Shown here in pieces: positions 30,387 to 39,046 of a stretch of 64,000 nt of DNA; within the stretch, counting starts at the first letter, position 1, and the number at the start of each line of letters is the position of its first letter. The notes beneath the pieces are model-generated. The model saw nothing but the letters and a program-made list of their open reading frames with translations. It was not told the DNA's origin and made no database searches. The DNA is from Polyangiaceae bacterium UTPRO1 (GTDB taxonomy: Bacteria; Desulfobacterota; Binatia; UTPRO1), in contig MWST01000021.1 of assembly GCA_002050235.1 (NCBI GenBank), positions 1 through 64,000 of the forward strand, given 5' to 3'. The position numbers and the translations under genes were made by a program.

Positions 30387-32666
30387 ATGAGCGCACCGAC
30401 GACCGATCGAGCCGCGAGCGATCCGACCTCGGTCGAGACGCCGGGCGAGCGCCAACGCCGGCGCGAGGGGCTCATCATCCTGTCGGCGGCGCTCGCGGTG
30501 CTCCTGTTCGCGTTCTTCGAGACCCGGCTGCCGCAGTTCGCGAGCGGCAACTCGCTCGGCAACAACGTCATTTTTTTCCTCCTCATCAACCTGAACATCA
30601 TCCTGCTCGTGTTGCTGGTGTTCCTGGTGGCGCGCAATCTCCTGAAGCTGGTCTTCGAGCGGCGGCGGCGGATGCTCGGCTCGCACCTTCGCACTCGGCT
30701 GGTGCTCGCGTTTCTCGCGGTCTCGATCTTTCCCGCGATCCTCATCTTCCTGATTGCGCTCGGCTTCATGACGAGCTCGATCGAGAACTGGTTCAACGTC
30801 CAGGTCGAGAGCTCGCTCGCGGGCTCGCTCGAGGTGGCGCAGGCGTACTACCGCAACGCTTCCGAGAACGCGCTCGTGTACGCCCGGCAGCTAGCGCGAC
30901 GCGTGCAGGAGGGAGCGCTCCTCGAAGCGGGAGAGGCCGAGCGCTTGCGACGATTCGTTGCCGACAAGCAGCGCGAGTACCATGTCGGGACGGTCCAGAT
31001 CTTCGACATCGATCGTGCCGCCCGCGCGGCGGCGCAGGCCGCCGCGGTGCCGGGCGAGGCGGCGCTGCCGCCATCGTCGCCGTTGCTGACTGCGGCCCTC
31101 GAAGGGCGCGCCGAGACGAGCATCCAGTCGCTGGGGCGGGGAGACGTGATCCGCGCTGCCGTGCCGATCCCGGGTCCGGGCGGAGTCGCGGGCGCGGTCG
31201 TGGTCGAGTACTTCGTGCCGGAGAGCATCGCCACGCGCAGCGCCGACATCGCCCGCTCCTTCCAGGAGTATCGCCAGCTGAAGATCCTGAAACAGCCGAT
31301 CACCAGCAATTACGTCGTCACGCTCGTGCTGGTGACGCTGCTCGTGATCTTCTGCGCCACGTGGATGGGGTTCTATCTCGCCAAGGGCATCACCGTGCCG
31401 ATCCAGAAGCTCGCCGAAGGCACGCGTGAGGTCGCACAGGGGAACTGGCAGTATCGCATCGGCCTCGGAGATGCGACGCAGGTGGCGCCGGAGGACGAGT
31501 TCGGCACGCTGGTCGCGTCGTTCAATCAGATGACCGCCGACCTCGAGCGCAGCAACGTCGAGCTCGAACAGCGCCGTCGCAGTATGGAGACGATCCTCGC
31601 CGAGCTGACGGCCGGGGTGGTCGCCGTCGATTCCGGCGGCCGGGTGACGACGGTCAACGAGGCGGCGGCGCGTCTCTTCGTGCTCGATCGGGCCACCGTG
31701 ATCGGGCGCGATTACATGGCGGTGTTCGCGCGCTCCGACCTCGCCCCGGCGCGCGAGACCCTGGCTGAGCTGCGCGCCGGCGTGTCGCTCGCGGCGCTCG
31801 GAGGGCGCGTCGAGCGGCAGACGAAGCTTCTCTCGGGCGGTCGCATGCTCACGCTCGTGCTCACGGCGACCATGCTCCGCGACGCCGCCGGACAAGCGCT
31901 CGGCGCGCTCCTCTTCTGTGAGGACGTCACCGAGATCGTGAAGGTACAGCGCATGGAGGCGTGGCGGGAGGTGGCGCGCCGTATCGCGCACGAGATCAAG
32001 AACCCCCTGACGCCGATCCAGCTCTCCGCGCAACGCCTCCACAAGCGCTATGCCGAGCGCCTGAAGGAAGACGGTACGCTCTTCGAGGAATGCACCCGAA
32101 CCATCGTCCGGCAGGTGGAGGAGCTGAAGACGCTGGTGAACGAGTTCGCCACGTTCGCGCGCTTGCCCGCCGGCGAGCACACCCCGGAAGATCTGAACGA
32201 GCTCGTCGAAGAGGCGATGGTGCTCTTCCGCGAGGGGCATCGTCGCATCGAGTTCGTGTTCGACTCGGACCCGAGCCTGCCGCGGCTACCGCTCGACCGC
32301 GAAGGCATCAAGCGGGCGGTCATCAACATGCTCGACAACGCCGTCGCCGCCTGCGAGGGCGCACCGCGCGCCAACGGTACGTCGCCGCGCATCGAGGTCC
32401 GGACCCGCCTGCACCGCGAGCACGGCATCGTTGCGCTCGAGGTCGCGGACACCGGCATCGGCATCAAGCCCGAAGAGCGCGGCCGTCTCTTCGAGCCCTA
32501 CTTCTCCACCAAACAAGGCGGGACCGGACTCGGCCTCGCCATCGTATCGACGATCGTCGCCGACCATCAGGGCTTCGTGCGGGTGAAGGACAACGACCCG
32601 CACGGGAGCCGCTTCGTCGTCGAGCTGCCCGTGAAAGAGCCGCTCGAGCCGGTCGTCCTGCACTAG
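30387..32666 (+). CDS. NtrY-like sensor histidine kinase
   Basis: This is a 759-residue membrane kinase with the NtrY layout. Three N-terminal helices (about 28-47, 58-82, 105-128) precede a periplasmic domain, a fourth helix (about 308-332), HAMP, and a PAS domain (about 395-510). HisKA follows with His535 in RIAHEIKNPLTPIQLSAQRL, then HATPase with GGTGLGLAIV. NtrY normally pairs with NtrX, a receiver-AAA+-HTH regulator. Here the next gene starts 8 bp after the stop and carries a receiver joined to LpxC instead. That receiver is therefore the likely phospho-target. Confidence 0.93.
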   Translation: MSAPTTDRAASDPTSVETPGERQRRREGLIILSAALAVLLFAFFETRLPQFASGNSLGNNVIFFLLINLNIILLVLLVFLVARNLLKLVFERRRRMLGSHLRTRLVLAFLAVSIFPAILIFLIALGFMTSSIENWFNVQVESSLAGSLEVAQAYYRNASENALVYARQLARRVQEGALLEAGEAERLRRFVADKQREYHVGTVQIFDIDRAARAAAQAAAVPGEAALPPSSPLLTAALEGRAETSIQSLGRGDVIRAAVPIPGPGGVAGAVVVEYFVPESIATRSADIARSFQEYRQLKILKQPITSNYVVTLVLVTLLVIFCATWMGFYLAKGITVPIQKLAEGTREVAQGNWQYRIGLGDATQVAPEDEFGTLVASFNQMTADLERSNVELEQRRRSMETILAELTAGVVAVDSGGRVTTVNEAAARLFVLDRATVIGRDYMAVFARSDLAPARETLAELRAGVSLAALGGRVERQTKLLSGGRMLTLVLTATMLRDAAGQALGALLFCEDVTEIVKVQRMEAWREVARRIAHEIKNPLTPIQLSAQRLHKRYAERLKEDGTLFEECTRTIVRQVEELKTLVNEFATFARLPAGEHTPEDLNELVEEAMVLFREGHRRIEFVFDSDPSLPRLPLDREGIKRAVINMLDNAVAACEGAPRANGTSPRIEVRTRLHREHGIVALEVADTGIGIKPEERGRLFEPYFSTKQGGTGLGLAIVSTIVADHQGFVRVKDNDPHGSRFVVELPVKEPLEPVVLH

Positions 32667-32670
32667 GAGG
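32664..32670 (+). promoter_or_regulatory. Ribosome-binding site fixing the start of the receiver-LpxC fusion
   Basis: TAGGAGG overlaps the stop codon of the NtrY-like gene and lies 4 nt before a GTG at 32675. It supports initiation at the receiver domain and hence a true fused product. Confidence 0.75.
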
Positions 32671-32674
32671 AATC

Positions 32675-33964
32675 GTGGACAAAACCATTCTGATCGTCGA
32701 CGACGAGGCCGGGATTCGGAGCAGCGTACGCGGCGTGCTCGCCGACGAGGGATACCGCGTGCTCGAGGCGGAGGACGGCGGGGGAGCGCTCGATCTGATC
32801 ACCCGCGAGCGTCCGCGACTCGTGATCCTCGATATCTGGATGCCGGGGATGGACGGCATCGAGCTCCTCCGGCGCATTCGCGACTCCCACCCGTCGACGC
32901 CGGTCATCGTGATCTCGGGCCACGGCAACATCGAGACCGCGGTCACGGCGACCAAGCTCGGCGCCTTCGACTTCATCGAGAAACCGTTCTCGCTCGACGG
33001 TCTCCTGCACGTCGTCGACCGGGCGCTCGAGGCGCGTCCGCTCGCCGGCAGCCCGGACGGCGAAGCTATGGCCGCCGACGCGGCCGGAGCGGCTGCTCTC
33101 GAGCGCCGGCTGTTGGCGCGGCCGTGGCCGTGGACCCAGCGCACCATCCGGCGCAGCGTGGTCGTGAACGGACAAGGACTGCACTCCGGCGTGCGCACCG
33201 GGCTCATCCTGCAGCCGTTGCCGCCGAACAGCGGCATCGTCTTCGGCAACATCTCGAACGCCGCCACGATCCCCGCCCGCATCGAGTACGTCGACTCGAC
33301 CGGTTACGCGACGACGCTCTACCACGATGGCGTCGTGGCCAAGACCGTCGAGCACCTGTTGGCAGCGCTCCACGGCTATCGGATCACGAACCTGCTCGTG
33401 AAGATGCAGGCCGAGATCCCGATCCTCGACGGCTCGGCAGCGGAGTTCTGCGGCCTGATCGAGAGCGCTGGCATCGACGAGCAGGGCGGCGACGTCGACG
33501 AGATCGTCATCGACCGCCGCTACGAGATCGGCGACCGCGACGGCGGCGGCGAGTATCTCTGCATCGAGCCCGCCGACGTCTTCGGAGTGCGCTACGTCCT
33601 CGACTACCCGCAGCCGGTCGGTCGTCAGGAGTACGTCTTCCAATTCACCGATACCGAGCAGTTCAAGACCGAGATCGCGCCGGCGCGCACGTTCGGGTTC
33701 CTGCGCGAGATCGAGACGCTCGAGAAGATGGGGTTGGCGAGCGGCGGGCGCCTCAACAACTGCATCCTCATCGGCGAGAACGGCATCGTCAACACGCCGC
33801 TGCGCTTCCCCGACGAGTTCGCCCGCCACAAGATCCTCGACATCATGGGCGACTTCTACCTGCTCGGACGGCCGCTGCGCGGCTTCGTCACCGCCCGCAT
33901 GACCGGGCACAGCGACAATGTGGCCCTCTTGAAGCTCTTGCGCGAGCGCTTCGAGCTGCAGTGA
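32675..33964 (+). CDS. lpxC: Receiver domain fused to LpxC (UDP-3-O-acyl-GlcNAc deacetylase)
   Basis: This is a 429-residue two-part protein. Residues 1-120 form an NtrX-like receiver with all switch residues: Asp9/Asp10, phospho-acceptor Asp53 in LDIWMPGMDG, Ser81 and Lys103 in EKPFS. After a linker of about 30 residues, residues 150-429 form a complete LpxC: GLHSG, Glu226-His227 in TVEHLLAALHGY, EIPILDGSA, His385 and Asp389 in RHKILDIMGD (zinc ligands with His227), and His412 in GHSDN. LpxC catalyses the committed step of lipid A synthesis. The AAA+ and DNA-binding parts of NtrX are absent. An in-frame ATG at 33068 could start a free LpxC of about 298 residues, but it has no clear ribosome-binding site. 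Confidence 0.92.
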   Translation: MDKTILIVDDEAGIRSSVRGVLADEGYRVLEAEDGGGALDLITRERPRLVILDIWMPGMDGIELLRRIRDSHPSTPVIVISGHGNIETAVTATKLGAFDFIEKPFSLDGLLHVVDRALEARPLAGSPDGEAMAADAAGAAALERRLLARPWPWTQRTIRRSVVVNGQGLHSGVRTGLILQPLPPNSGIVFGNISNAATIPARIEYVDSTGYATTLYHDGVVAKTVEHLLAALHGYRITNLLVKMQAEIPILDGSAAEFCGLIESAGIDEQGGDVDEIVIDRRYEIGDRDGGGEYLCIEPADVFGVRYVLDYPQPVGRQEYVFQFTDTEQFKTEIAPARTFGFLREIETLEKMGLASGGRLNNCILIGENGIVNTPLRFPDEFARHKILDIMGDFYLLGRPLRGFVTARMTGHSDNVALLKLLRERFELQ

Positions 33965-34056
33965 GCGATCCGGGGCGCGGGCGAGACGCGCTGTCGACGT
34001 CTCGCCCGGCGCTCGACAGCCGTCGCTGACGCGCCCGCCCGGCGCTCGGAGGTCTC

Positions 34057-35652
34057 ATGCGTCTTTCCGCTCGTCGGTCGATCCTGCTGCTGGCCGTCAC
34101 GACGGCGGCGATCGCCGGGCTGCGGTTCGGCGGCCGGCCGGTCGTCGAACCGGGGCTACACGCCGACATCGACCCGGCGCCCTTCACGGACGCGGCGCGC
34201 GACGGGATCGCTCCCGCGCAGGTCATTCGCCGGCGCGCCGGAGCGGAGTCGGACCGTCCCCCGAATGTCGTTTTGATCGTGGCCGACGATCTCGGCTACG
34301 GCGATCTCGGCAGCTACGGCGCGCAGACCATCCGCACGCCGAACATCGATGGTCTCGCTGCTGCCGGCGTGCGCTTCACCGATTTCTACTCGAGTGCCCC
34401 GGTGTGCTCGCCGTCGCGTGCCGGGCTGCTCACCGGACGGTACCCGGTACGCACCGGGATCACGTACATCATCATGCCGAGCGAGGCGTCGCTCGGCGCC
34501 CGCTTGAGCCTGGCGCTGGCGACGCTCGGAACGAGGCTCGGCAGCTCGCGCTTCCACGATTCGTTCGTGAACGGCCTTCCCGATTCCGAGATCACGCTCG
34601 CCGAGGCGCTCAAGGTGGCCGGCTACGCGACCGGGCTGGTCGGCAAGTGGCACCTCGGCGACTTCGCGCACGACCGCCGCTTCCTGCCGACGCGGCATGG
34701 CTTCGACTTCTTCGAAGGCATCCCCCATTCGAACGACGAGTTTCCGGTGCCGATGTGGCGCAACGACCAGGAGCTCATCCCGGACCTGGGGCTCGAGCAG
34801 GAACAGGTGTCGGCCGACTTCACCCGTGCCGCCGTCGCCTTCATCGACCGCAATCGGGAGCGACCGTTCTTCCTCTATTTCGCCACCAAGGACGTGCATC
34901 AGCCGTTCTTTCCCGGTGCCCGGTTCCGCGGCCGCTCGGCAGCGGGGCGGTACGGAGATGCGGCGGAAGAGCTCGACGGGAGCGTCGGCGAGGTGCTGCG
35001 CGCACTCGACGAACGCGGCCTGCGTGAGCGGACGCTCGTGATCTTCACCAGCGACAACGGGCCCTGGTACCAGGGCAGCACCCGCGGTCTGCGCGGCCGC
35101 AAGGGGATGTGCTGGGAGGGCGGGCAGCGCGTGCCGCTGATCGTGTCGTTGCCGGGACGGCTGCCGAGCGGCGCCACGATCGCGACGCCGGCCATGAACA
35201 TCGACCTGTTCCCGACCATTTTGCACCTGGCAGGCCTCGAGCTCCCCGATGATCGCACGATCGACGGCCGCGACCTGTGGAGCGTGATGCGGGGCGAGCC
35301 AGCGCCGCCGCCGCACGAGGCGCTGCTGTTCTTCGACGACAAGGTGATCGACGGTGTGCGCGCCGGTCCCTGGAAGTACTATCGCTACGCCGACCGCTAC
35401 TACTGGCCGGTGCCGCTCGACAAGCCGACTTCGCTCTCCGGGACGCGGGCTGCGGCGTATTCGCACAAGGACGAACGCAGCGGGCGGGAGGTGCAGCTAC
35501 TGGCCGGCTACCCGCTGCTCTACGATCTGGCGCGCGACCCGACCGAGGTCTACGACGTCGTCGACCAGCATCCCGAGGTCGCGGCGCGGATGCTCGGCTA
35601 CATCGAAAGCTGGGAGCGGGATTGGTTCGAGAACCCGCGTGGCTGGAAATGA
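34057..35652 (+). CDS. Sulfatase (arylsulfatase-like, Cys-type)
   Basis: This is a 531-residue exported hydrolase. The N-terminus has a signal or anchor (ILLLAVTTAAIAGL). Metal-binding Asp76/Asp77 lie in IVADDLGYGD. The activation motif CSPSR contains Cys117, which must be oxidised to formylglycine. GKWHLGD, KDVHQPF and TSDNGPW follow as expected for the family. The ATG has GGAGG about 4 nt upstream. The two SUMF1-like proteins 8-10 kb downstream lack formylglycine-generating cysteines, so the activating enzyme must be elsewhere. The substrate is unknown. Confidence 0.9.
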   Translation: MRLSARRSILLLAVTTAAIAGLRFGGRPVVEPGLHADIDPAPFTDAARDGIAPAQVIRRRAGAESDRPPNVVLIVADDLGYGDLGSYGAQTIRTPNIDGLAAAGVRFTDFYSSAPVCSPSRAGLLTGRYPVRTGITYIIMPSEASLGARLSLALATLGTRLGSSRFHDSFVNGLPDSEITLAEALKVAGYATGLVGKWHLGDFAHDRRFLPTRHGFDFFEGIPHSNDEFPVPMWRNDQELIPDLGLEQEQVSADFTRAAVAFIDRNRERPFFLYFATKDVHQPFFPGARFRGRSAAGRYGDAAEELDGSVGEVLRALDERGLRERTLVIFTSDNGPWYQGSTRGLRGRKGMCWEGGQRVPLIVSLPGRLPSGATIATPAMNIDLFPTILHLAGLELPDDRTIDGRDLWSVMRGEPAPPPHEALLFFDDKVIDGVRAGPWKYYRYADRYYWPVPLDKPTSLSGTRAAAYSHKDERSGREVQLLAGYPLLYDLARDPTEVYDVVDQHPEVAARMLGYIESWERDWFENPRGWK

Positions 35653-35665
35653 TCGCGGGCGCTCC

Positions 35666-36898
35666 TCAGCGTGCCAACACCGTTACGCAGAGTGCTGCCG
35701 CATCGATTCCGATGTTGCCGCCGCCGTTGTGGGCGAGCCCGACCTTAGCGGCCTCGACCTGACGCCTCCCGGCCCGTCCCTGCAGTTGCTCGGTGAGCTC
35801 GACGATCTGGGCGATGCCGGTCGCGCCGACCGGGTGTCCCTTGCGCAGGAGCCCGCCCGAGGTGTTGACGGGAATACGGCCGCCGAGTCTGGTAGCGCCT
35901 TCGTCGACGAGCTTGCGGCCCTCGCCCTTGCCGCAGAGCTGCAACGACTCGTAGGCCATGAGCTCGGCGGGGGCCGAGGCGTCGTGGCACTCGATCACCG
36001 ACAGATCCTCGGGACCGATGCCCGCCTCCTCGTAGGCTTGCGCGGCACAGACCTCGGCCAGGCCGGGGTCGTCGTAGCCGTGGTCCCACCCCGAGCGCAG
36101 CACCGTCGTCAGCACGCGCACCGGGGCGCGGACGCCGAGCTCGCGCGCCTTGCGCTCGCTGACGACAACCGCCGCCGCCGCGCCGTCGCCGATCGGCGAA
36201 CACATCGGGCGCGTCAGCGGCTCGGCGACCATGGGTGCAGCCAGCACCTGCTCGGCGGTCATCACTTCGCGGAACTGCGCACGCTCGTTCAGACTGCCGT
36301 GGAAGGAGCTCTTGGCCGCGATCTCGGCGAAGTGGCGCGCCGTCGTGCCGTAGCGCTCCATGTGCGTGCGCGCCGCCGCGGCGTAGATGTCCATGAACAT
36401 CGAGCGCTTCTCCCCGGCTCCCGATGCGGCCGCCGCCGCGCCGCCGCTCTCGGCGCTCTTCTTCAGCGACGCCATGATGTCGGCGAGCGCTTCGACGTCG
36501 ACCGCTCCGGTGAAGGCGCCGAAGGTGCGCCGTTTGTCCTCGTGGTAGAGCTTCTCGACGCCGAGGGCGAGGACGACGTCGTAGAGGCCGGCGGTGACCA
36601 TCGCACAGGCCTGGTTGAAGGCCGTCGAAGCGCTGGCGCAGGCGTTCTCGACGTTGATCACCGGAATCATGCCGATCCCCATGCCGCGCAGGATGACTTC
36701 CCCGCGTATGCTCTCTTGTCCGGTGATGAGGCCCGCCGCGGCATTGCCGACATAGGCGATCTCCAGCTTCGACGCGTCGATGCCGGCGTCTGCGAGCGCC
36801 AGCTCCACCGCTTCGGCGCCGAGGGCCTTGAGGCCGAGATCCATGTGCTTGCCGAAACGGGTCATCCCGATGCCGGCCACGATAGCGTTGGTCTTCAT
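35666..36898 (-). CDS. Thiolase-family protein (SCP-x/lipid-transfer type)
   Basis: This is a 410-residue thiolase fold. The nucleophile Cys lies in VENACASASTAF, the catalytic His in VIECHDASAPAE, and the closing GHPVGATG with AHNGGGN matches SCP-x-like thiolases rather than classical FadA. It probably cleaves or condenses acyl-CoA in sterol-side-chain or branched-lipid breakdown. It is followed 1 bp later by a nitroreductase-like gene and then an acyl-CoA dehydrogenase on the same strand. No partner lipid-transfer (DUF35/OB) gene is adjacent. Confidence 0.87.
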   Translation of the reverse strand: MKTNAIVAGIGMTRFGKHMDLGLKALGAEAVELALADAGIDASKLEIAYVGNAAAGLITGQESIRGEVILRGMGIGMIPVINVENACASASTAFNQACAMVTAGLYDVVLALGVEKLYHEDKRRTFGAFTGAVDVEALADIMASLKKSAESGGAAAAASGAGEKRSMFMDIYAAAARTHMERYGTTARHFAEIAAKSSFHGSLNERAQFREVMTAEQVLAAPMVAEPLTRPMCSPIGDGAAAAVVVSERKARELGVRAPVRVLTTVLRSGWDHGYDDPGLAEVCAAQAYEEAGIGPEDLSVIECHDASAPAELMAYESLQLCGKGEGRKLVDEGATRLGGRIPVNTSGGLLRKGHPVGATGIAQIVELTEQLQGRAGRRQVEAAKVGLAHNGGGNIGIDAAALCVTVLAR

Positions 36899-36899
36899 G

Positions 36900-37694
36900 T
36901 CAGATGAGCCCGGAGCCTTTGAGATCCAGCGCCTTCTTCAGGAACTCGAGCTCGGCCTCGCGCTCGGGGAGCGGAGCCGGAGCGGTGAGCATGCCGTCCG
37001 CGTGCAGTTGCTCGACCACGGCCCCGTCGCGGGGAAACGGTGTCGCGTAGGTGTTCATCTGGAAGATCTGCTCGAACGGCAGGCGCGGCCGCTGTCCTCC
37101 CGCCTCCCAGTGCTCGAGCGGATAGCCTACCGTCTGCAGGACGAGGATGCGGCACGAGTCGGGCAACCCGAGCGCTTGACGGATCTGCTCGCCGTTGGGC
37201 GTGCCGAGGCAGCAGGTGCCGAGCCCAAGCTCGAATGCCATGAGCGTCGCCTGCGCGATGCCCTGGCCGCAGTCGACTTCGCTGAGTCCCGGGAGCTTCA
37301 GGTGCTCGCGGATCCCCTCGAAGATCGGCAGCAGCTGCTTCTCGAGCGCCTCGTGGCGCTTCTCCTTGCCGCCGAAGCCGAGGGCGCCGATCTCGACGAG
37401 CTGGCGAAGCCGATCGGCCTGACCATCGACCGACGCCGTGTCGATGTACCAGACGATGATCACGGGGGCGAGGCGGATCTGCCAGCCGGCCACCGGCGCC
37501 TGGATGGCGTCGAGCGTCTCCTTGGATGCCGAATCACGGAACACGACGAGAGCGCGCAGGCTCTGCACGTTGCCCCAGTGCGAGGCGATGCGCGCGGCCT
37601 CGAGCATCATCTGGATCTTCTCTTTCTCGACCGGTTTGTAGGGACGAACGAAGCGGATCGAACGCCGGCGTCCAAGAACTTCGCGTAGCTCCAT
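36900..37694 (-). CDS. Nitroreductase-family flavoprotein
   Basis: This is a 264-residue FMN-dependent oxidoreductase with RRRSIRFVRPYKP (FMN-phosphate-binding Arg-rich start), EAARIASHWGNVQSLRALVV, GQGIAQATLMAFELGLGTC and VGYPLEHWEAGG. A GAGGAG site lies 6 nt before the ATG at 37694, preferred over the ATG at 37700. Position between acyl-CoA dehydrogenase and thiolase suggests a role in acyl-chain or xenobiotic redox chemistry. The substrate is unknown. Confidence 0.87.
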   Translation of the reverse strand: MELREVLGRRRSIRFVRPYKPVEKEKIQMMLEAARIASHWGNVQSLRALVVFRDSASKETLDAIQAPVAGWQIRLAPVIIVWYIDTASVDGQADRLRQLVEIGALGFGGKEKRHEALEKQLLPIFEGIREHLKLPGLSEVDCGQGIAQATLMAFELGLGTCCLGTPNGEQIRQALGLPDSCRILVLQTVGYPLEHWEAGGQRPRLPFEQIFQMNTYATPFPRDGAVVEQLHADGMLTAPAPLPEREAELEFLKKALDLKGSGLI

Positions 37695-37720
37695 GACCAT
37701 CTCCTCGGCTGGGGTGTCGT

Positions 37721-38944
37721 TCAGAACTTGTCGGCGGCGTGCAGCGCCAGGACATCGTTGGCTCCGTCCTCGATCAGCGATGCGCGCGCATCCCGCAGCA
37801 GCTTCTCGATCGGATACTCGCGGCTGAGCCCGTTGCCGCCGAAGATCTGCAAGGCGTCGCTCGCGACGTCGAAGGCCGTCTGTGTCGAGGTGATCTTGGA
37901 CGCGATCGCGTACTGTACCGCCGGGAAGGCGCCCGCCGACGCCCCGAAGAACGGGTTGTTGGCGGCGTTGTAGGCCACGGCGCGCCGGTTGAGCCCGCGC
38001 GCCGCTTCGACCCTGCGGAACATCTCGAACAGCCGCAGCTTGACCGCCTGGTGCTGGATGATGGGGACCCCGCCCTGGACGCGCTCCTTGGCGTACTCGA
38101 CGGCGTATTCGAGGGCGGCGCGCGCCAAGCCGACGAACGTCGAGCCCATGAAGCCGTTGGCGGTGCAGAGCGTGAGCTCGAGCCCCATCGGATACATCGC
38201 CGGCGGGATGACGAGGTTCCTTCCGGGGACGCGCACGTCCTCGAAGAATATCTCGCCCTGGGGCAGCGGCCGCTGGCCGAGCTTCTCGAGCGGCTTGCCG
38301 CGGGTGACGCCCGGCGAATCGAGATCGACCAGGATGACGCCGCGTCCGAGAGTGCCGTTGCCCTCGTCGATCGCCGTGTACAGGGCCGCTGTCTCGGCGA
38401 TGGTGCCGTTCGAGACCCAGGCGGCCTTCTGGCCGTTGATGAGGTAGTCGTCGCCGTGGCGGCGGGCGACGCAGTTGGGCTTGGAGAACGCCGGCCGGGT
38501 CGTGCCGTCGCCGTAGTCGAGCACGTCGCTGCCGTGATCGGGCTCGGTGATCGCCCAGCAGCCGATGCGCTTCGCGGTGAACTGGCTCATGAGGTCCGGG
38601 TTCTGCGAGATGCCGGCCAGCATGGCGGGGAACTCGGCAGCTCCGAGGCTCACCGCCAGCCCCGAATCGCCCCATCCCTGCTCCTCGGAGACCATGCAAC
38701 CGAGGCGCGCGAGCTGCACGGGCGTGAATCCGGTCTGCTCCGAGGCCAGCAGGCGAATGCCGAGAGCATCCCACTTCTCGTGCACCTCCCAGAGGATCGA
38801 GCCGGCGGCGATGACGTCGTCGGCGCTCAGCCGATCGAGCTCCATGCCCGCAGGGCGCATGACGTCGGCCGCGAAGCGGTGCGCCAAGGCGCGGATCTCG
38901 GTCTCCTCCGGGGTGAGGTCGAAATCGATGCCGTCAGGAATCAT
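37721..38944 (-). CDS. Acyl-CoA dehydrogenase
   Basis: This is a 407-residue FAD enzyme of the acyl-CoA dehydrogenase fold: CWAITEPDHGSD (substrate and flavin loop), WVSNGTIAE, FFEDVRVPGRN, and the C-terminal QIFGGNGLSREYPIEKLLRDAR. GAGAGGAG precedes the ATG. It is first of a three-gene run with the nitroreductase and thiolase, consistent with beta-oxidation of an unusual acyl-CoA. Confidence 0.92.
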   Translation of the reverse strand: MIPDGIDFDLTPEETEIRALAHRFAADVMRPAGMELDRLSADDVIAAGSILWEVHEKWDALGIRLLASEQTGFTPVQLARLGCMVSEEQGWGDSGLAVSLGAAEFPAMLAGISQNPDLMSQFTAKRIGCWAITEPDHGSDVLDYGDGTTRPAFSKPNCVARRHGDDYLINGQKAAWVSNGTIAETAALYTAIDEGNGTLGRGVILVDLDSPGVTRGKPLEKLGQRPLPQGEIFFEDVRVPGRNLVIPPAMYPMGLELTLCTANGFMGSTFVGLARAALEYAVEYAKERVQGGVPIIQHQAVKLRLFEMFRRVEAARGLNRRAVAYNAANNPFFGASAGAFPAVQYAIASKITSTQTAFDVASDALQIFGGNGLSREYPIEKLLRDARASLIEDGANDVLALHAADKF

Positions 38945-39046
38945 GTCGCTACTCCTCTCTTGCGTCCGACACCCATAGGCGCAGTCACGACGGCGAGTCG
39001 AGACCGGCCGGGAACGAAATTGGCGGCGAGTGTCCTCTGCGGGGCG

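Noticed and set aside
31961..32674. A longer receiver-LpxC protein starting inside the kinase gene
   Set aside because: The upstream codons are an alternate frame of the NtrY-like gene with no family similarity, and TAGGAGG precedes the GTG at 32675.
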